IMG/VR virus record: IMGVR_UViG_3300044645_001693
Location: 1-21,561 of that record
Length of the DNA stretch: 21,561 nt
Reading direction: 5' to 3' (one strand)
DNA from: a virus
Below are positions 6,938 to 13,074 of the stretch, one piece after another. Position 1 is the first letter of the stretch. Each line of letters starts with the position of its first letter. A model generated the notes under the pieces. That model was given only the letters and a program-made list of their open reading frames with translations. It was not told where the DNA came from and ran no database searches. Position numbers and translations under genes: made by a program.

Positions 6938-7076
6938 GCAAGGTGGCGAAATGTAGACGCTCAACTTAAAATAGAGGACTCAGCAATGTTGGTTAGTGGC
7001 TGAACACCTTGTTTAAGAAGATAAATGACCTATACCAACTAAGGCGGTCATGCTGGTATCGAATCCAGCCCTTGCA
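6938..7076 (+). tRNA. tRNA-Leu(UAA)-like element with a large insertion
   Basis: The 5' part follows tRNA-Leu: acceptor GCAAGG (6938-6943), U8-G9, a D arm GCG/CGC with TAGA in the loop (6946-6960), and an anticodon-type arm CTCAA/TAGAG (6960-6976, one A-A mismatch) with loop CTTAAAA, i.e. anticodon UAA. The 3' end also fits: T arm GCTGG/CCAGC (7052-7069, loop of 8 nt containing TCGAAT) and acceptor CCTTGC (7070-7075) with A as discriminator. Between them are 75 nt rather than a normal 15-20 nt variable arm, holding hairpins TCAGC/GCTGA (about 6980-7002) and ATGACC/GGTCAT (7025-7051). An alternative acceptor pairing AGCAAGG (6937-6943) with CCTTGTT (7007-7013) exists. Too short for a group I intron. 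Function is uncertain. Confidence 0.42.
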
Positions 7077-7095
7077 CAATTAAAAAAAGTAAAAA

Positions 7096-7119
7096 TGTAA
7101 ATAATATTTTGTAATTTTG
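7096..7119 (+). promoter_or_regulatory. Early promoter P0 with TGTAAATAAT box
   Basis: TAATTTTG (7112-7119) matches the TAnnTTTG -7 box. A TGTAAATAAT box starts at 7096, exactly 16 bp upstream of the -7 box, the same spacing as at 9796/9812 and 13896/13912. Transcription is expected to begin at about 7124-7126, the first base of the three-hairpin RNA. Confidence 0.55.
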
Positions 7120-7123
7120 TATT

Positions 7124-7225
7124 GTTCTTTTGAATCAGGTAGGAGCGATTCAAAAGAGTTTTGGGACAATATCCGCATTGTTTCACTTAGCCAATGAACT
7201 CCTACTCATTGGCTATTTTTATTTT
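7124..7225 (+). ncRNA. Three-hairpin structured RNA with complementary loops
   Basis: Immediately after promoter P0 the transcript can form three consecutive hairpins with almost no unpaired linker. H1 pairs 7126-7136 with 7147-7157 (11 perfect pairs, loop AGGTAGGAGC). H2 pairs 7162-7170 with 7177-7185 (9 pairs, two of them G-U). H3 pairs 7188-7197 with 7206-7215 (10 pairs, loop ACTCCTAC) and is followed by ATTTTTATTTTAT. GTAGGAG in loop H1 (7139-7145) is perfectly complementary to CTCCTAC in loop H3 (7199-7205), allowing a 7-bp kissing interaction. It is either a free small RNA of about 100 nt or the leader of the HNH gene at 7232. I do not recognise it as a named RNA family. Confidence 0.55.
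7188..7222 (+). terminator. Terminator-like third hairpin before the HNH gene
   Basis: The 10-bp stem 7188-7197/7206-7215 with an 8-nt loop is followed by a U-rich run (ATTTTTATTTT), so it can act as an intrinsic terminator or attenuator. It ends only about 10 bp before the ATG at 7232, so transcripts of the early operon must read through it. Pairing of its loop with the loop of the first hairpin could influence this. Confidence 0.5.
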
Positions 7226-7231
7226 ATCAAA

Positions 7232-7717
7232 ATGGCTAAAGAAATTCAGTTAACACAGGGAAAAGTTGCAATCGTTGACGATGAGGACTTTGATTATTTA
7301 AATCAGTTTAAATGGTTTGCAAATTTACAAGGTAAAAAATTTTATGCAGGAAGAAATATTACAATGTTTAATGGCAAGCGAACTATGCTTTGGATGCATA
7401 GATTTATAATGAATCCTGAAAAAGGTATGGTAATTGACCATTTAGATGGCAATCCTTTAAATAATCAAAAAAATAATCTTAGAATATGCACTCATGCAGA
7501 AAACATGAGAAATTCTAAAATTAATAAAAATAATAAAAGTGGACACAAAGGTGTTTACTGGAATAAAATATCTTCAAAATGGATGGCTTATATTAAATAT
7601 AATAATAAATTATTGTATTTAGGATATTTTCCCGTACTTATCGACGCCGCCCGTGCTTACAACGATGCTGCTTTAAAGTATCATGGAGAATTTGCTCACA
7701 TTAATAAAATAGATTAA
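7232..7717 (+). CDS. HNH homing endonuclease with AP2 DNA-binding domain
   Basis: The 161-residue protein is an HNH-AP2 endonuclease. The first 45 residues form the common N-terminal strand region. The HNH core runs from the histidine in WMHRFIM through VIDHLDGNPLNNQKNNLR (about residues 69-86), including the DH-DGN-LNN pattern, to ICTHAENMRN. A C-terminal AP2 domain follows: SGHKGVYWNKISSKWMA (about 103-119), YLGYFPVLIDAARAYNDAA, and a final AHIN. These enzymes cut DNA at a specific site and spread their own gene. The ATG at 7232 is preferred to a TTG at 7130, because the longer frame would run through the three-hairpin RNA and adds nothing conserved. It is the first gene of the early region. 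Confidence 0.87.
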   Translation: MAKEIQLTQGKVAIVDDEDFDYLNQFKWFANLQGKKFYAGRNITMFNGKRTMLWMHRFIMNPEKGMVIDHLDGNPLNNQKNNLRICTHAENMRNSKINKNNKSGHKGVYWNKISSKWMAYIKYNNKLLYLGYFPVLIDAARAYNDAALKYHGEFAHINKID

Positions 7718-7718
7718 A

Positions 7719-8741
7719 ATGGATTTTTCTTTTAACATTGAATTCGCAAAAAGATACGGAGTTGACGAAGCTATAATGGTTAAATCATTTCAATTCTGGA
7801 TAAGGCTTAATAAAGCAAATAAAACAAATTATCATGATTTAAGGTATTGGACTTACAACACAAATAAGTCACTAACTGAATATTATCCATTTTGGACTGA
7901 AAAACAAGTTAGAAGGATTATTGAATCATTGGTTGATAAGGAAATTTTAATAAAAGGTAATTATAATAAAATTGCCTATGATAGAACTATTTGGTACGCG
8001 TTTATGAATGAAGATTTATATCTATCAGATAATTTCCATCTTGAGGAAATTGGAGATTACCAAAAGGTAAATACCATTTTACCAAATGGGCAAATGGAAA
8101 ATACCAAACAGTCAAATGGAATTTCACGAAAGGGCAAACCTATACCAGTTGCTAACCAAGTACTAAATACATTTACTAACTCAGTTAATATTAAAAATCT
8201 TTCAGATTTTACTTCATTCGAAAAAATTACAATTGAAGATTCTCAAAGTTCCAAAGTAAATCCTTTTACCGTGATTTCTAATTTGCAAGGAGAAAAAGAA
8301 GAAAAGAAAACTTCGGGCAAAAGAAAAGAAGAAAGCGAGCCTAAAGCCGAGCGAAAGCCGAATCCGACATACGAAGCCTTTACCGTGTTCTGCCAAACAT
8401 TTGAGCAATTATCAGGCGCGGCGTATCCCACGGATCAAAAAGGAAATTACATAATGAGTCCCAAAGATGCTGGAGGCATGGTGTATTTGTTGCGGTGGAT
8501 TGAAAAAGTTGATCGGAATAACGACACAAACGAAGCTTTAAAAGTATTTTTGCAAGCCGCCTGGAGCCTGCCTGACAAATGGTTAAAAGCCAATTTTACC
8601 CCACCCATTTTATACGGACAGGCAAACAAAGTTTATACGGCTTACCAGACTTCGTCCCCAGCGGCAAAGAAAAAGGCGTATGACGATGAAGTTGATAGGC
8701 TACTTGCTGAGTATATACAAACTTTAAAACAAACACAATAA
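7719..8741 (+). CDS. Phage replication protein, DnaD/replisome-organizer-like
   Basis: The 340-residue protein has an N-terminal winged-helix-type region common in phage replication initiators: MDFSFNIEFAKRYGVDEAIM (1-20), YHDLRYWTYNTNKSLTEYYP (39-58), then WTEKQVRRIIESLVDKEIL (60-78) as the recognition part and YDRTIWYAF (about 88-96). A low-complexity, lysine- and glutamate-rich linker lies around residues 185-215. The C-terminal part (about 218-330) is predicted helical and could be the DnaD-like or helicase-loader-contact domain. It would melt or mark the origin and recruit a helicase. It starts 1 bp after the HNH stop. Exact family is inferred from the N-terminal pattern. Confidence 0.65.
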   Translation: MDFSFNIEFAKRYGVDEAIMVKSFQFWIRLNKANKTNYHDLRYWTYNTNKSLTEYYPFWTEKQVRRIIESLVDKEILIKGNYNKIAYDRTIWYAFMNEDLYLSDNFHLEEIGDYQKVNTILPNGQMENTKQSNGISRKGKPIPVANQVLNTFTNSVNIKNLSDFTSFEKITIEDSQSSKVNPFTVISNLQGEKEEKKTSGKRKEESEPKAERKPNPTYEAFTVFCQTFEQLSGAAYPTDQKGNYIMSPKDAGGMVYLLRWIEKVDRNNDTNEALKVFLQAAWSLPDKWLKANFTPPILYGQANKVYTAYQTSSPAAKKKAYDDEVDRLLAEYIQTLKQTQ

Positions 8742-8753
8742 AAACCAACTTAT

Positions 8754-8966
8754 ATGACAAACGACGAAATTTATTTAAAATCTTTAATTGGAACTAAAGT
8801 ACATGATTTAACTATGAATAGGAATGGATTTATTAAAAGTATTGCTTTTCATTCTAAAGATTGGAAAATTTGCTGGTTTAATTTTAAATGGGAACATGGA
8901 GAATATATGAGGCAAATAACTGAACTTAAAATATATAAACCAAAACAATTAACTTTAGAATTATAA
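8754..8966 (+). CDS. Small hypothetical protein
   Basis: A 70-residue protein I do not recognise. It contains several lysines and a tryptophan-rich patch (KDWKICWFNFKWEHGEYM, residues 36-53), which looks like a small compact beta-sheet protein. It has the recurring leader AAAAACCAACTTAT directly before its ATG, which supports translation. It lies between two replication-region genes and may serve the same process. Confidence 0.6.
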   Translation: MTNDEIYLKSLIGTKVHDLTMNRNGFIKSIAFHSKDWKICWFNFKWEHGEYMRQITELKIYKPKQLTLEL

Positions 8967-8978
8967 AAACCAACCTTT

Positions 8979-9713
8979 ATGAATTTACCAGCCATTGCAA
9001 TGAACATCGAGGAAAAGATACAAGACATTCAACTTGTTATCGACAATCGAGAAAAAAGATTATTTAAAACGGGCATCGTTGAAAACCTGCCCAAAATTAA
9101 CGAGGTTGTTAAAAACATCCTGCCCCTTTATGGCATTGATGCAAGTCCAGAACACTTGACTGAGGTTACAAAGTTTATCACCACTTACAAATTAATTGCC
9201 GTTGATGAAATTAAATTGGCTTTTGAAAAGTTTGCAAGGCAAGAATTGAAAATTGATGACCACAAGTTATACGGCAAAGTTGATCTGGCTGCTATTGGAA
9301 GGATTCTTACCGCTTATATCAATTGGCGGCAAAAGGTTTATTTTACCGTTGATATGGAAGATGAAAAGAAACGGGCAAAGCTACAGGAAGAACAAAGGCA
9401 GGTTGAGGCAAAGCGCAAGTTTTACGCCGAATTTCCCGAGATGTTAAGCGGCTTTAAAGGTGAATCATACGAAGACGTGCCAGTATATTGGTACGACGCG
9501 GCGATGGAGGCTGGGTTAATTGGTTACGCTGAAGGAGAAAAACGTGCCATTTGGGAGGAGGCTCAGGAAATTGCAAAGAAACAAAAGATACAAGCGGACA
9601 GTTACATTGATTTTAAAACCCAGTTGCATAGGGTGGAAGAAGAAGGGAAAAAGCGGGCGATTATCATAGCGCAAAAATTGGCGGTCTGGAGGATCGTGTT
9701 AAATAAGGCATAA
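8979..9713 (+). CDS. Hypothetical helical protein of the replication unit
   Basis: The 244-residue protein has no family I can name with confidence. It is highly charged and predicted almost entirely helical, with a long coiled-coil-prone segment MEDEKKRAKLQEEQRQVEAK (about residues 126-145) and a second one near 196-230. The first 110 residues, with YGIDASPEHLTEVTKFITTY and LAAIGRILTAYINWRQKVYF, resemble helical adaptor domains found next to DnaD-like initiators in Bacteroidota phages, so a helicase-loader or adaptor role is a reasonable guess. The recurring leader AAAAACCAACC precedes the ATG. The first ATG is used; a second at residue 8 is also possible. A terminator follows the stop. Confidence 0.6.
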   Translation: MNLPAIAMNIEEKIQDIQLVIDNREKRLFKTGIVENLPKINEVVKNILPLYGIDASPEHLTEVTKFITTYKLIAVDEIKLAFEKFARQELKIDDHKLYGKVDLAAIGRILTAYINWRQKVYFTVDMEDEKKRAKLQEEQRQVEAKRKFYAEFPEMLSGFKGESYEDVPVYWYDAAMEAGLIGYAEGEKRAIWEEAQEIAKKQKIQADSYIDFKTQLHRVEEEGKKRAIIIAQKLAVWRIVLNKA

Positions 9714-9738
9714 TTTTTCATGCAATCTGGTTTTCATG

Positions 9739-9769
9739 GTGGGAGATAAATTATTTCCCACTTTTTTTT
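9739..9769 (+). terminator. Intrinsic terminator after the replication unit
   Basis: GTGGGA (9739-9744) pairs with TCCCAC (9756-9761), extended inward by GAT/ATT, and is followed directly by eight T (9762-9769). It closes the unit 7232-9713. Confidence 0.88.
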
Positions 9770-9846
9770 AAAATAATGTTGTAAATATTTTTTAATATAA
9801 ATAATTATAATTAAATTTACATATTGAAAATAACAAAAACAACCAA
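9762..9846 (+). repeat. Direct repeat copy 1 (promoter plus leader)
   Basis: This 85-bp segment is nearly identical to 13862-13946, with five base differences, exactly 4100 bp apart. It contains the terminator T-run, the TGTAAATA boxes, the -7 element and the A-rich leader up to a few bases before the ATG. Both copies follow a terminator and precede a small gene. Confidence 0.9.
9780..9819 (+). promoter_or_regulatory. Early promoter P1 with two spaced TGTAAATA-type boxes
   Basis: TGTAAATATT starts at 9780, TATAAATAAT at 9796 and the -7-like TAAATTTA at 9812, so the three units sit in a 16-bp register. The -7 box differs from TAnnTTTG by the last base and overlaps ATTTACA, the inverse of the TGTAAAT box. 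It should drive the unit 9849-13832. Confidence 0.6.
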
Positions 9847-9848
9847 TC

Positions 9849-10031
9849 ATGAAAAAGCAAATGACAATTAGAGAAATTTTAAGATTATTGTATGATAGCA
9901 AAAAATATGCTGTCGTTGGTTCTGAAGAAATGAGAAACCAACAATGCAGAGATTTTTTAGCATATATGAATAATCCTGACAAAACTTACAATGTTATCGA
10001 TGAAGGTTCTCACCTTCTTATCTGGAACTAA
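9849..10031 (+). CDS. Small hypothetical protein
   Basis: A 60-residue protein I do not recognise, first gene of the unit driven by P1. It begins MKKQMTIREILRLLYD, a helical start, with KYAVVGSEEMRNQQCRDFLA in the middle and an acidic end. The leader ACAAAAACAACCAATC directly before the ATG is the recurring initiation motif of this region. As the first product of a strong-looking promoter and very small, it may be an early host-takeover protein, which is inference only. Confidence 0.6.
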   Translation: MKKQMTIREILRLLYDSKKYAVVGSEEMRNQQCRDFLAYMNNPDKTYNVIDEGSHLLIWN

Positions 10032-10055
10032 TTATTTATTTTAAAACAACCAATT

Positions 10056-10313
10056 ATGAAGATTACAAAATTTACAGCCCGCATTCCACTGGGCGACGAA
10101 AGAAAGAAATACTTTGTCAATGTGGTTTTTTCATGCGGCTTTGGCTTATTTGGGCAAACGTTTAAAAATTCCCCAGACTACCTTATCGACTTGCATTCTT
10201 TTGAGGTTGATCCCGATTACCTTGAGCAACATCCTGAGAAAAACGTTGGCGCAAGAATGTTACTGCCAATGATAGATGAATACCAAGACCTTTGGCAAAT
10301 TTGCAACGATTAA
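10056..10313 (+). CDS. Small hypothetical protein
   Basis: An 85-residue protein without a recognisable family. It alternates short strands (KFTARIPLGDERKKYFVNVV, residues 4-23) with a hydrophobic glycine patch (FSCGFGLFGQTF) and an acidic second half. There is no membrane segment or signal peptide. The ATG follows the recurring leader AAAACAACCAATT, which supports the start. Its neighbours are equally small unknown genes of the early unit. Confidence 0.6.
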   Translation: MKITKFTARIPLGDERKKYFVNVVFSCGFGLFGQTFKNSPDYLIDLHSFEVDPDYLEQHPEKNVGARMLLPMIDEYQDLWQICND

Positions 10314-10338
10314 TAAACAACTTTAAAAACAACCAATT

Positions 10339-10680
10339 ATGAATTATTTACCAGAAAGCGCAAACAAAATGATAGATTTTTATCAAGAAACTATTGAACG
10401 ATATCAGGCTGATATCAACAAGTTAAACAAAGAAAACGACATTTATTGGTATGCCTCTTTAGATATGTATATGTATTGCCTAAGATATACATTTAAGGTA
10501 ATTGATACTTATAGACAATTCCCAATTCAATTTTACAAGGATGAAATTATTGAAATGAAAAACCGTTTTCTTAAACATGCAGAAAGTAGCAAAGATACAA
10601 GGCTCTATAACTTGAATATAAGTATCGTAAGGTATTGCGAAAGTGCATTTGCTGAAATAGAAAAAATACCAACAAAATGA
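10339..10680 (+). CDS. Hypothetical helical protein
   Basis: A 113-residue protein I do not recognise. It is predicted fully helical, with heptad-like stretches (MIDFYQETIERYQADINKL, residues 11-29) and many tyrosines around DIYWYASLDMYMYCLRY (36-52), suggesting a small helical bundle. The leader AAAAACAACCAATT precedes the ATG. The stop overlaps the next gene's start as ATGA, so translation is probably coupled. Confidence 0.6.
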   Translation: MNYLPESANKMIDFYQETIERYQADINKLNKENDIYWYASLDMYMYCLRYTFKVIDTYRQFPIQFYKDEIIEMKNRFLKHAESSKDTRLYNLNISIVRYCESAFAEIEKIPTK

Positions 10681-10934
10681 AAATACAAGACTTCGCGTTA
10701 AACGCCTCATTGACCGTTTGCCCTTCCCATATTGTTGAGCCTGATCACCTGAAAAGATGGTGGAGGCAGCGCGGGGTTGGCGAACTTGAAAAATGGTTTG
10801 TCTCAGGAAACTCCATTCACTACAATGATGAAATAGACTGGAAAAAAATAAGTGACCATAAAAAATCCTTATGGTACGATTCTCAAAACTTTCAAATAAA
10901 TATGGGTCATGAATATTCTAAAAGGACGAGTTAA
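10677..10934 (+). CDS. Small hypothetical protein
   Basis: An 85-residue protein of unknown family. It carries a basic, tryptophan-rich centre (HLKRWWRQRGVGELEKWFV, about residues 22-40) that could contact nucleic acid, and further tryptophans near residues 55 and 65. It starts within the previous stop codon (ATGA) and its end overlaps the following gene by 26 nt, which fits a compact phage operon. No stronger statement is possible. Confidence 0.55.
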   Translation: MKIQDFALNASLTVCPSHIVEPDHLKRWWRQRGVGELEKWFVSGNSIHYNDEIDWKKISDHKKSLWYDSQNFQINMGHEYSKRTS

Positions 10935-11367
10935 ATACACCGCGGGCAAAGTTTTTGAAGGGCAATACGGTCCTTCCATCAACGCCGCAATTACTTTGGA
11001 TAACGGTACGGACATCCGCGTGTACGGCAAACCAGACGATAACAAGTTGATGGCATTGAAGAAAGACGATGTCGTTACGATTATCCACGACGGCAAAAGT
11101 TACAAGGTTGCTTTTGATATGGTTACCGCCAACGAAATACCCGAAAAGGTACAAACACCCACGGAAGGAAATAACGTGCAACAGGCGGCAAATGTAGCCC
11201 CTAAAACGAACGGTAAATTGACTGCTGAAGAAATAAGCGAAAAGGCTACTTTTATGACGGGCATTTACGCCGACATATACCACCAGTTGCAAGCCTCAGG
11301 TTTAGAACCAGCGCAAGCGCAACCAGCAGCCGCGACAATATTTATACAGATAGGAAAATTATTTTAA
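10909..11367 (+). CDS. OB-fold-like protein, possible second ssDNA-binding protein
   Basis: The 152-residue protein opens with a beta-rich domain of about 75 residues. Its strands LKGRVKYTAGKVFEGQYGP, INAAITLDNGTDIRVYG, DDVVTIIHDGKSYKVAF have the spacing and lengths of an OB fold similar to those in single-strand or RNA-binding proteins. A linker rich in proline, threonine and glutamine (about 80-102) joins it to a helical C-terminus (EEISEKATFMTGIYADIYHQ and a final helix) that may mediate oligomerisation. It precedes a RecB-type nuclease, which suggests recombination or repair. The fold is inferred from strand pattern only; the true SSB lies at 4535-4918. Confidence 0.55.
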   Translation: MNILKGRVKYTAGKVFEGQYGPSINAAITLDNGTDIRVYGKPDDNKLMALKKDDVVTIIHDGKSYKVAFDMVTANEIPEKVQTPTEGNNVQQAANVAPKTNGKLTAEEISEKATFMTGIYADIYHQLQASGLEPAQAQPAAATIFIQIGKLF

Positions 11368-11372
11368 TTTCA

Positions 11373-11421
11373 TATTGGTATGTTTGCCCCAGCCTGAAAA
11401 ATGGCTGGGGATTTACCAATA
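11373..11421 (+). other. Long two-part hairpin between two early genes
   Basis: An outer stem TATTGGTA/TACCAATA (11373-11380, 11414-11421) and an inner stem CCCCAGCC/GGCTGGGG (11387-11394, 11403-11410) with loop TGAAAAAT give 16 base pairs. The plus strand has no T-run after it; the minus strand would have one. It is a candidate mRNA processing, stability or attenuation element just before the nuclease gene. Confidence 0.7.
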
Positions 11422-11434
11422 CAAAAAAACTTAG

Positions 11435-12037
11435 ATGCTTTTACCAAAACCATACATATCAGTGAGCCAAATAAACCTTTGGTACAGTGACCGACAAAAG
11501 TACATTAACCGATATTTCCTTAACCTTCCCGAAGAACCATCTATTTACATGAACTTTGGAAAACAATTTGCCGAAGACACGGAGGCGTATATCAAAGATG
11601 GAATCATCATGGAAACCTTTCCCGATTTTTACATTGACAAGATTCAAAGCTTCAAAGGTTGCGAGGCTGAAAAAGAAATAAGCCTGAGTATTAATGACAT
11701 TCAAGTCAAAGGTTTTATTGACGTTTGGGACGTTGAAAATAACAGGGTCATTGATTTTAAAACCTCAGGAAAGCCGTGGACAATGGATACGTTAAAAGAT
11801 AGCCTTCAAATGAAGGTGTACGCTTTGGCGATGTTTGTCAACGGTGAATCAATACCCGAAAGTCAAATCAACTGGCTGGGGACTAAGAGAACAAAAGACG
11901 GCTTATCTTTCACGGGTGAAAGTTTTGAATTAAATTATACCTTTGAAATGGATGAACTTTTAAAAGCCATTGTTTTAATTGAGCAAACTTGCAAGGAGAT
12001 AAGCGAGGTTTATAAAGGTTTTATAAATAAATACTAA
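11435..12037 (+). CDS. RecB/Cas4-family PD-(D/E)XK nuclease
   Basis: The 200-residue protein has a complete PD-(D/E)XK nuclease core of the RecB/Cas4 type. An early helix (SQINLWYSDRQKYINRY, 11-27) is followed by FGKQFAEDTE (41-50) in the position of the family's GxxxHE motif, with glutamine replacing histidine. GFIDVW supplies D96, VIDFKTS supplies D107 and K109, and the signature QxxxY lies at Q125-Y129. The metal-binding acidic residues and lysine are thus intact. It would degrade or trim DNA ends during recombination or replication. The ATG at 11435 lies after the large hairpin. The next gene starts on its stop codon (TAATG). Confidence 0.87.
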   Translation: MLLPKPYISVSQINLWYSDRQKYINRYFLNLPEEPSIYMNFGKQFAEDTEAYIKDGIIMETFPDFYIDKIQSFKGCEAEKEISLSINDIQVKGFIDVWDVENNRVIDFKTSGKPWTMDTLKDSLQMKVYALAMFVNGESIPESQINWLGTKRTKDGLSFTGESFELNYTFEMDELLKAIVLIEQTCKEISEVYKGFINKY

Positions 12038-12342
12038 TGAAAGAAGCAATCCGACACAATGAAAACAAAATCCGCTACGACCTTTGCCCAGCCATTGCGC
12101 AAAGGGAATACGCGAAGGTTTGGACGCAAGGACTTGAAAAATATGATGCTGGTAATTGGGAAAAAGGATTTCCCTTTTCTGTTGTCATTGCCTCCGCTAT
12201 GCGTCACCTGGAAGCCATGCGACTTGGTGAAATGATTGACGCTGAAAGTGGGCTTTTGCATTCAGCGCACTTAATGGCAAATGCGGCAATGCTAACAGAA
12301 TTTCATTTTACTCACCCAGAACTAAATGATTTAAAGAAATGA
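12037..12342 (+). CDS. dATP/dGTP diphosphohydrolase-like protein (DUF5664)
   Basis: The 101-residue protein matches the DUF5664 / dATP-dGTP diphosphohydrolase N-terminal family. Visible signatures are NENKIRYDLCPAIAQREYAK (residues 5-24), KYDAGNWEKGFPFS (35-48), RHLEAMRLGEMIDAESGLLH (55-74) and the following AHLMANAAML helix (76-85), all in the family order RYDL / KYG-RNWEKG / RHLWA-GE-IDPESGLPH. Members hydrolyse purine deoxynucleoside triphosphates to monophosphates and pyrophosphate. The length is close to the single-domain form. Together with the dCTP deaminase two genes later it would reshape the host nucleotide pool for phage DNA. It overlaps both neighbours by 1-4 nt. Confidence 0.85.
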   Translation: MKEAIRHNENKIRYDLCPAIAQREYAKVWTQGLEKYDAGNWEKGFPFSVVIASAMRHLEAMRLGEMIDAESGLLHSAHLMANAAMLTEFHFTHPELNDLKK

Positions 12343-12542
12343 GCAAACAAACGGCAGTTGAATGGGTAATTGAGCAATATATTAATAAAAATCGTGGACT
12401 TGAAGTATTTATGAAAGCAATACAAATGGAAAAGGAGCAGATAACGGAGGCTTTTAAAGAAGGAAATTTATATAATGGGTGGGCATTAAAGCATGAGCCA
12501 GAACAATATTACAACGAAACTTATAAAAAAGAAGAAAAATGA
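12339..12542 (+). CDS. Small hypothetical protein
   Basis: A 67-residue protein of unknown function placed between two nucleotide-metabolism genes and overlapping both by 4 nt (ATGA at each junction). It is helical and charged: AVEWVIEQYINKNRG (5-19) and FMKAIQMEKEQITEAFKEG (24-42), followed by GWALKHEPEQYYNETYKKE. Many short Bacteroidota-phage proteins begin with this EW-IEQ type of helix, but no function is known to me. Confidence 0.6.
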   Translation: MSKQTAVEWVIEQYINKNRGLEVFMKAIQMEKEQITEAFKEGNLYNGWALKHEPEQYYNETYKKEEK

Positions 12543-13072
12543 TTTTAACAGACAAGACAATTATTGACGAAATCGCCTTAAAAAACATAGTCATTGAGCC
12601 ATTAATAGAGGCAAACATTGGTACTAATAGCGTTGATTTAACGCTGTCAAAAACTTTGTTATTATACACCGAGCAAGTTCTTGACACAAGAAATAAAAAC
12701 GATTATGCAGAAATTGTAATTCCCGATGAAGGCATGATTTTGCAACCTGGCATTCTTTATCTTGCGTCAACTGTCGAATATACCGAAACCTTGCGCCACG
12801 TTCCAATCATTCAGGGCAAATCATCATTAGGAAGATTAGGGTTATTTGTTCACATAACCGCAGGATTTGGCGATGTAAACTTTAAAGGACATTGGACGTT
12901 GGAACTTGCTTGCATTCAGCCAGTAAAGATTTACCCTGGAATGAAAATAGCCCAAATTTGCTACCATGATATTTCAGAAATGCCTTACACTGATTACGCA
13001 TCAAAAGCAGATGCAAAGTATAAAGACCAGGGAAGTAATCCAGTGCCTTCAAAAAACTATTTAAACAAATAG
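12539..13072 (+). CDS. dcd: dCTP deaminase / dUTPase-family enzyme
   Basis: This 177-residue protein is a dCTP deaminase-type trimeric enzyme. The motifs are SVDLTLSKT (31-39), IIQGKSSLGRLGLFVHITAG (90-109), where SSLGRLG binds the triphosphate, and VNFKGHWTLELA (113-124), with E122 in the place of the catalytic glutamate. KIYPGMKIAQICYHDI (130-145) and KYKDQGSNPVPSK near the C-terminus, the flexible lid, complete the family pattern. It would convert dCTP to dUTP, or hydrolyse dUTP if bifunctional. A separate dUTPase or thymidylate synthase is not seen in this window. It follows the diphosphohydrolase-like gene in the same translationally coupled unit. Confidence 0.9.
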   Translation: MILTDKTIIDEIALKNIVIEPLIEANIGTNSVDLTLSKTLLLYTEQVLDTRNKNDYAEIVIPDEGMILQPGILYLASTVEYTETLRHVPIIQGKSSLGRLGLFVHITAGFGDVNFKGHWTLELACIQPVKIYPGMKIAQICYHDISEMPYTDYASKADAKYKDQGSNPVPSKNYLNK

Positions 13073-13074
13073 CC

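Noticed and set aside
6750-6941. 63-residue frame on the minus strand in the divergent control region
   Set aside because: It lies antisense to the two tRNA-like elements, has no leader or overlap with neighbours, and its composition is low-complexity at the end. The plus-strand RNA structures explain the region better.
6938-7076. Group I intron in tRNA-Leu(UAA)
   Set aside because: The insertion is about 75 nt and lies after the anticodon arm, far too short for a group I intron core, which also normally interrupts the anticodon loop.
6980-7076. Independent second tRNA with an ochre-reading anticodon (loop around GTTTAAG, 7011-7017)
   Set aside because: An anticodon-like loop can be drawn but there is no 5' acceptor strand for it within the normal length; the only partner of CCTTGC is at 6938.
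7130-7231. N-terminal extension of the HNH gene from TTG at 7130
   Set aside because: The extra 34 residues would be encoded by the three-hairpin RNA and are not part of the HNH-AP2 domain; an ATG at 7232 gives the normal protein start.
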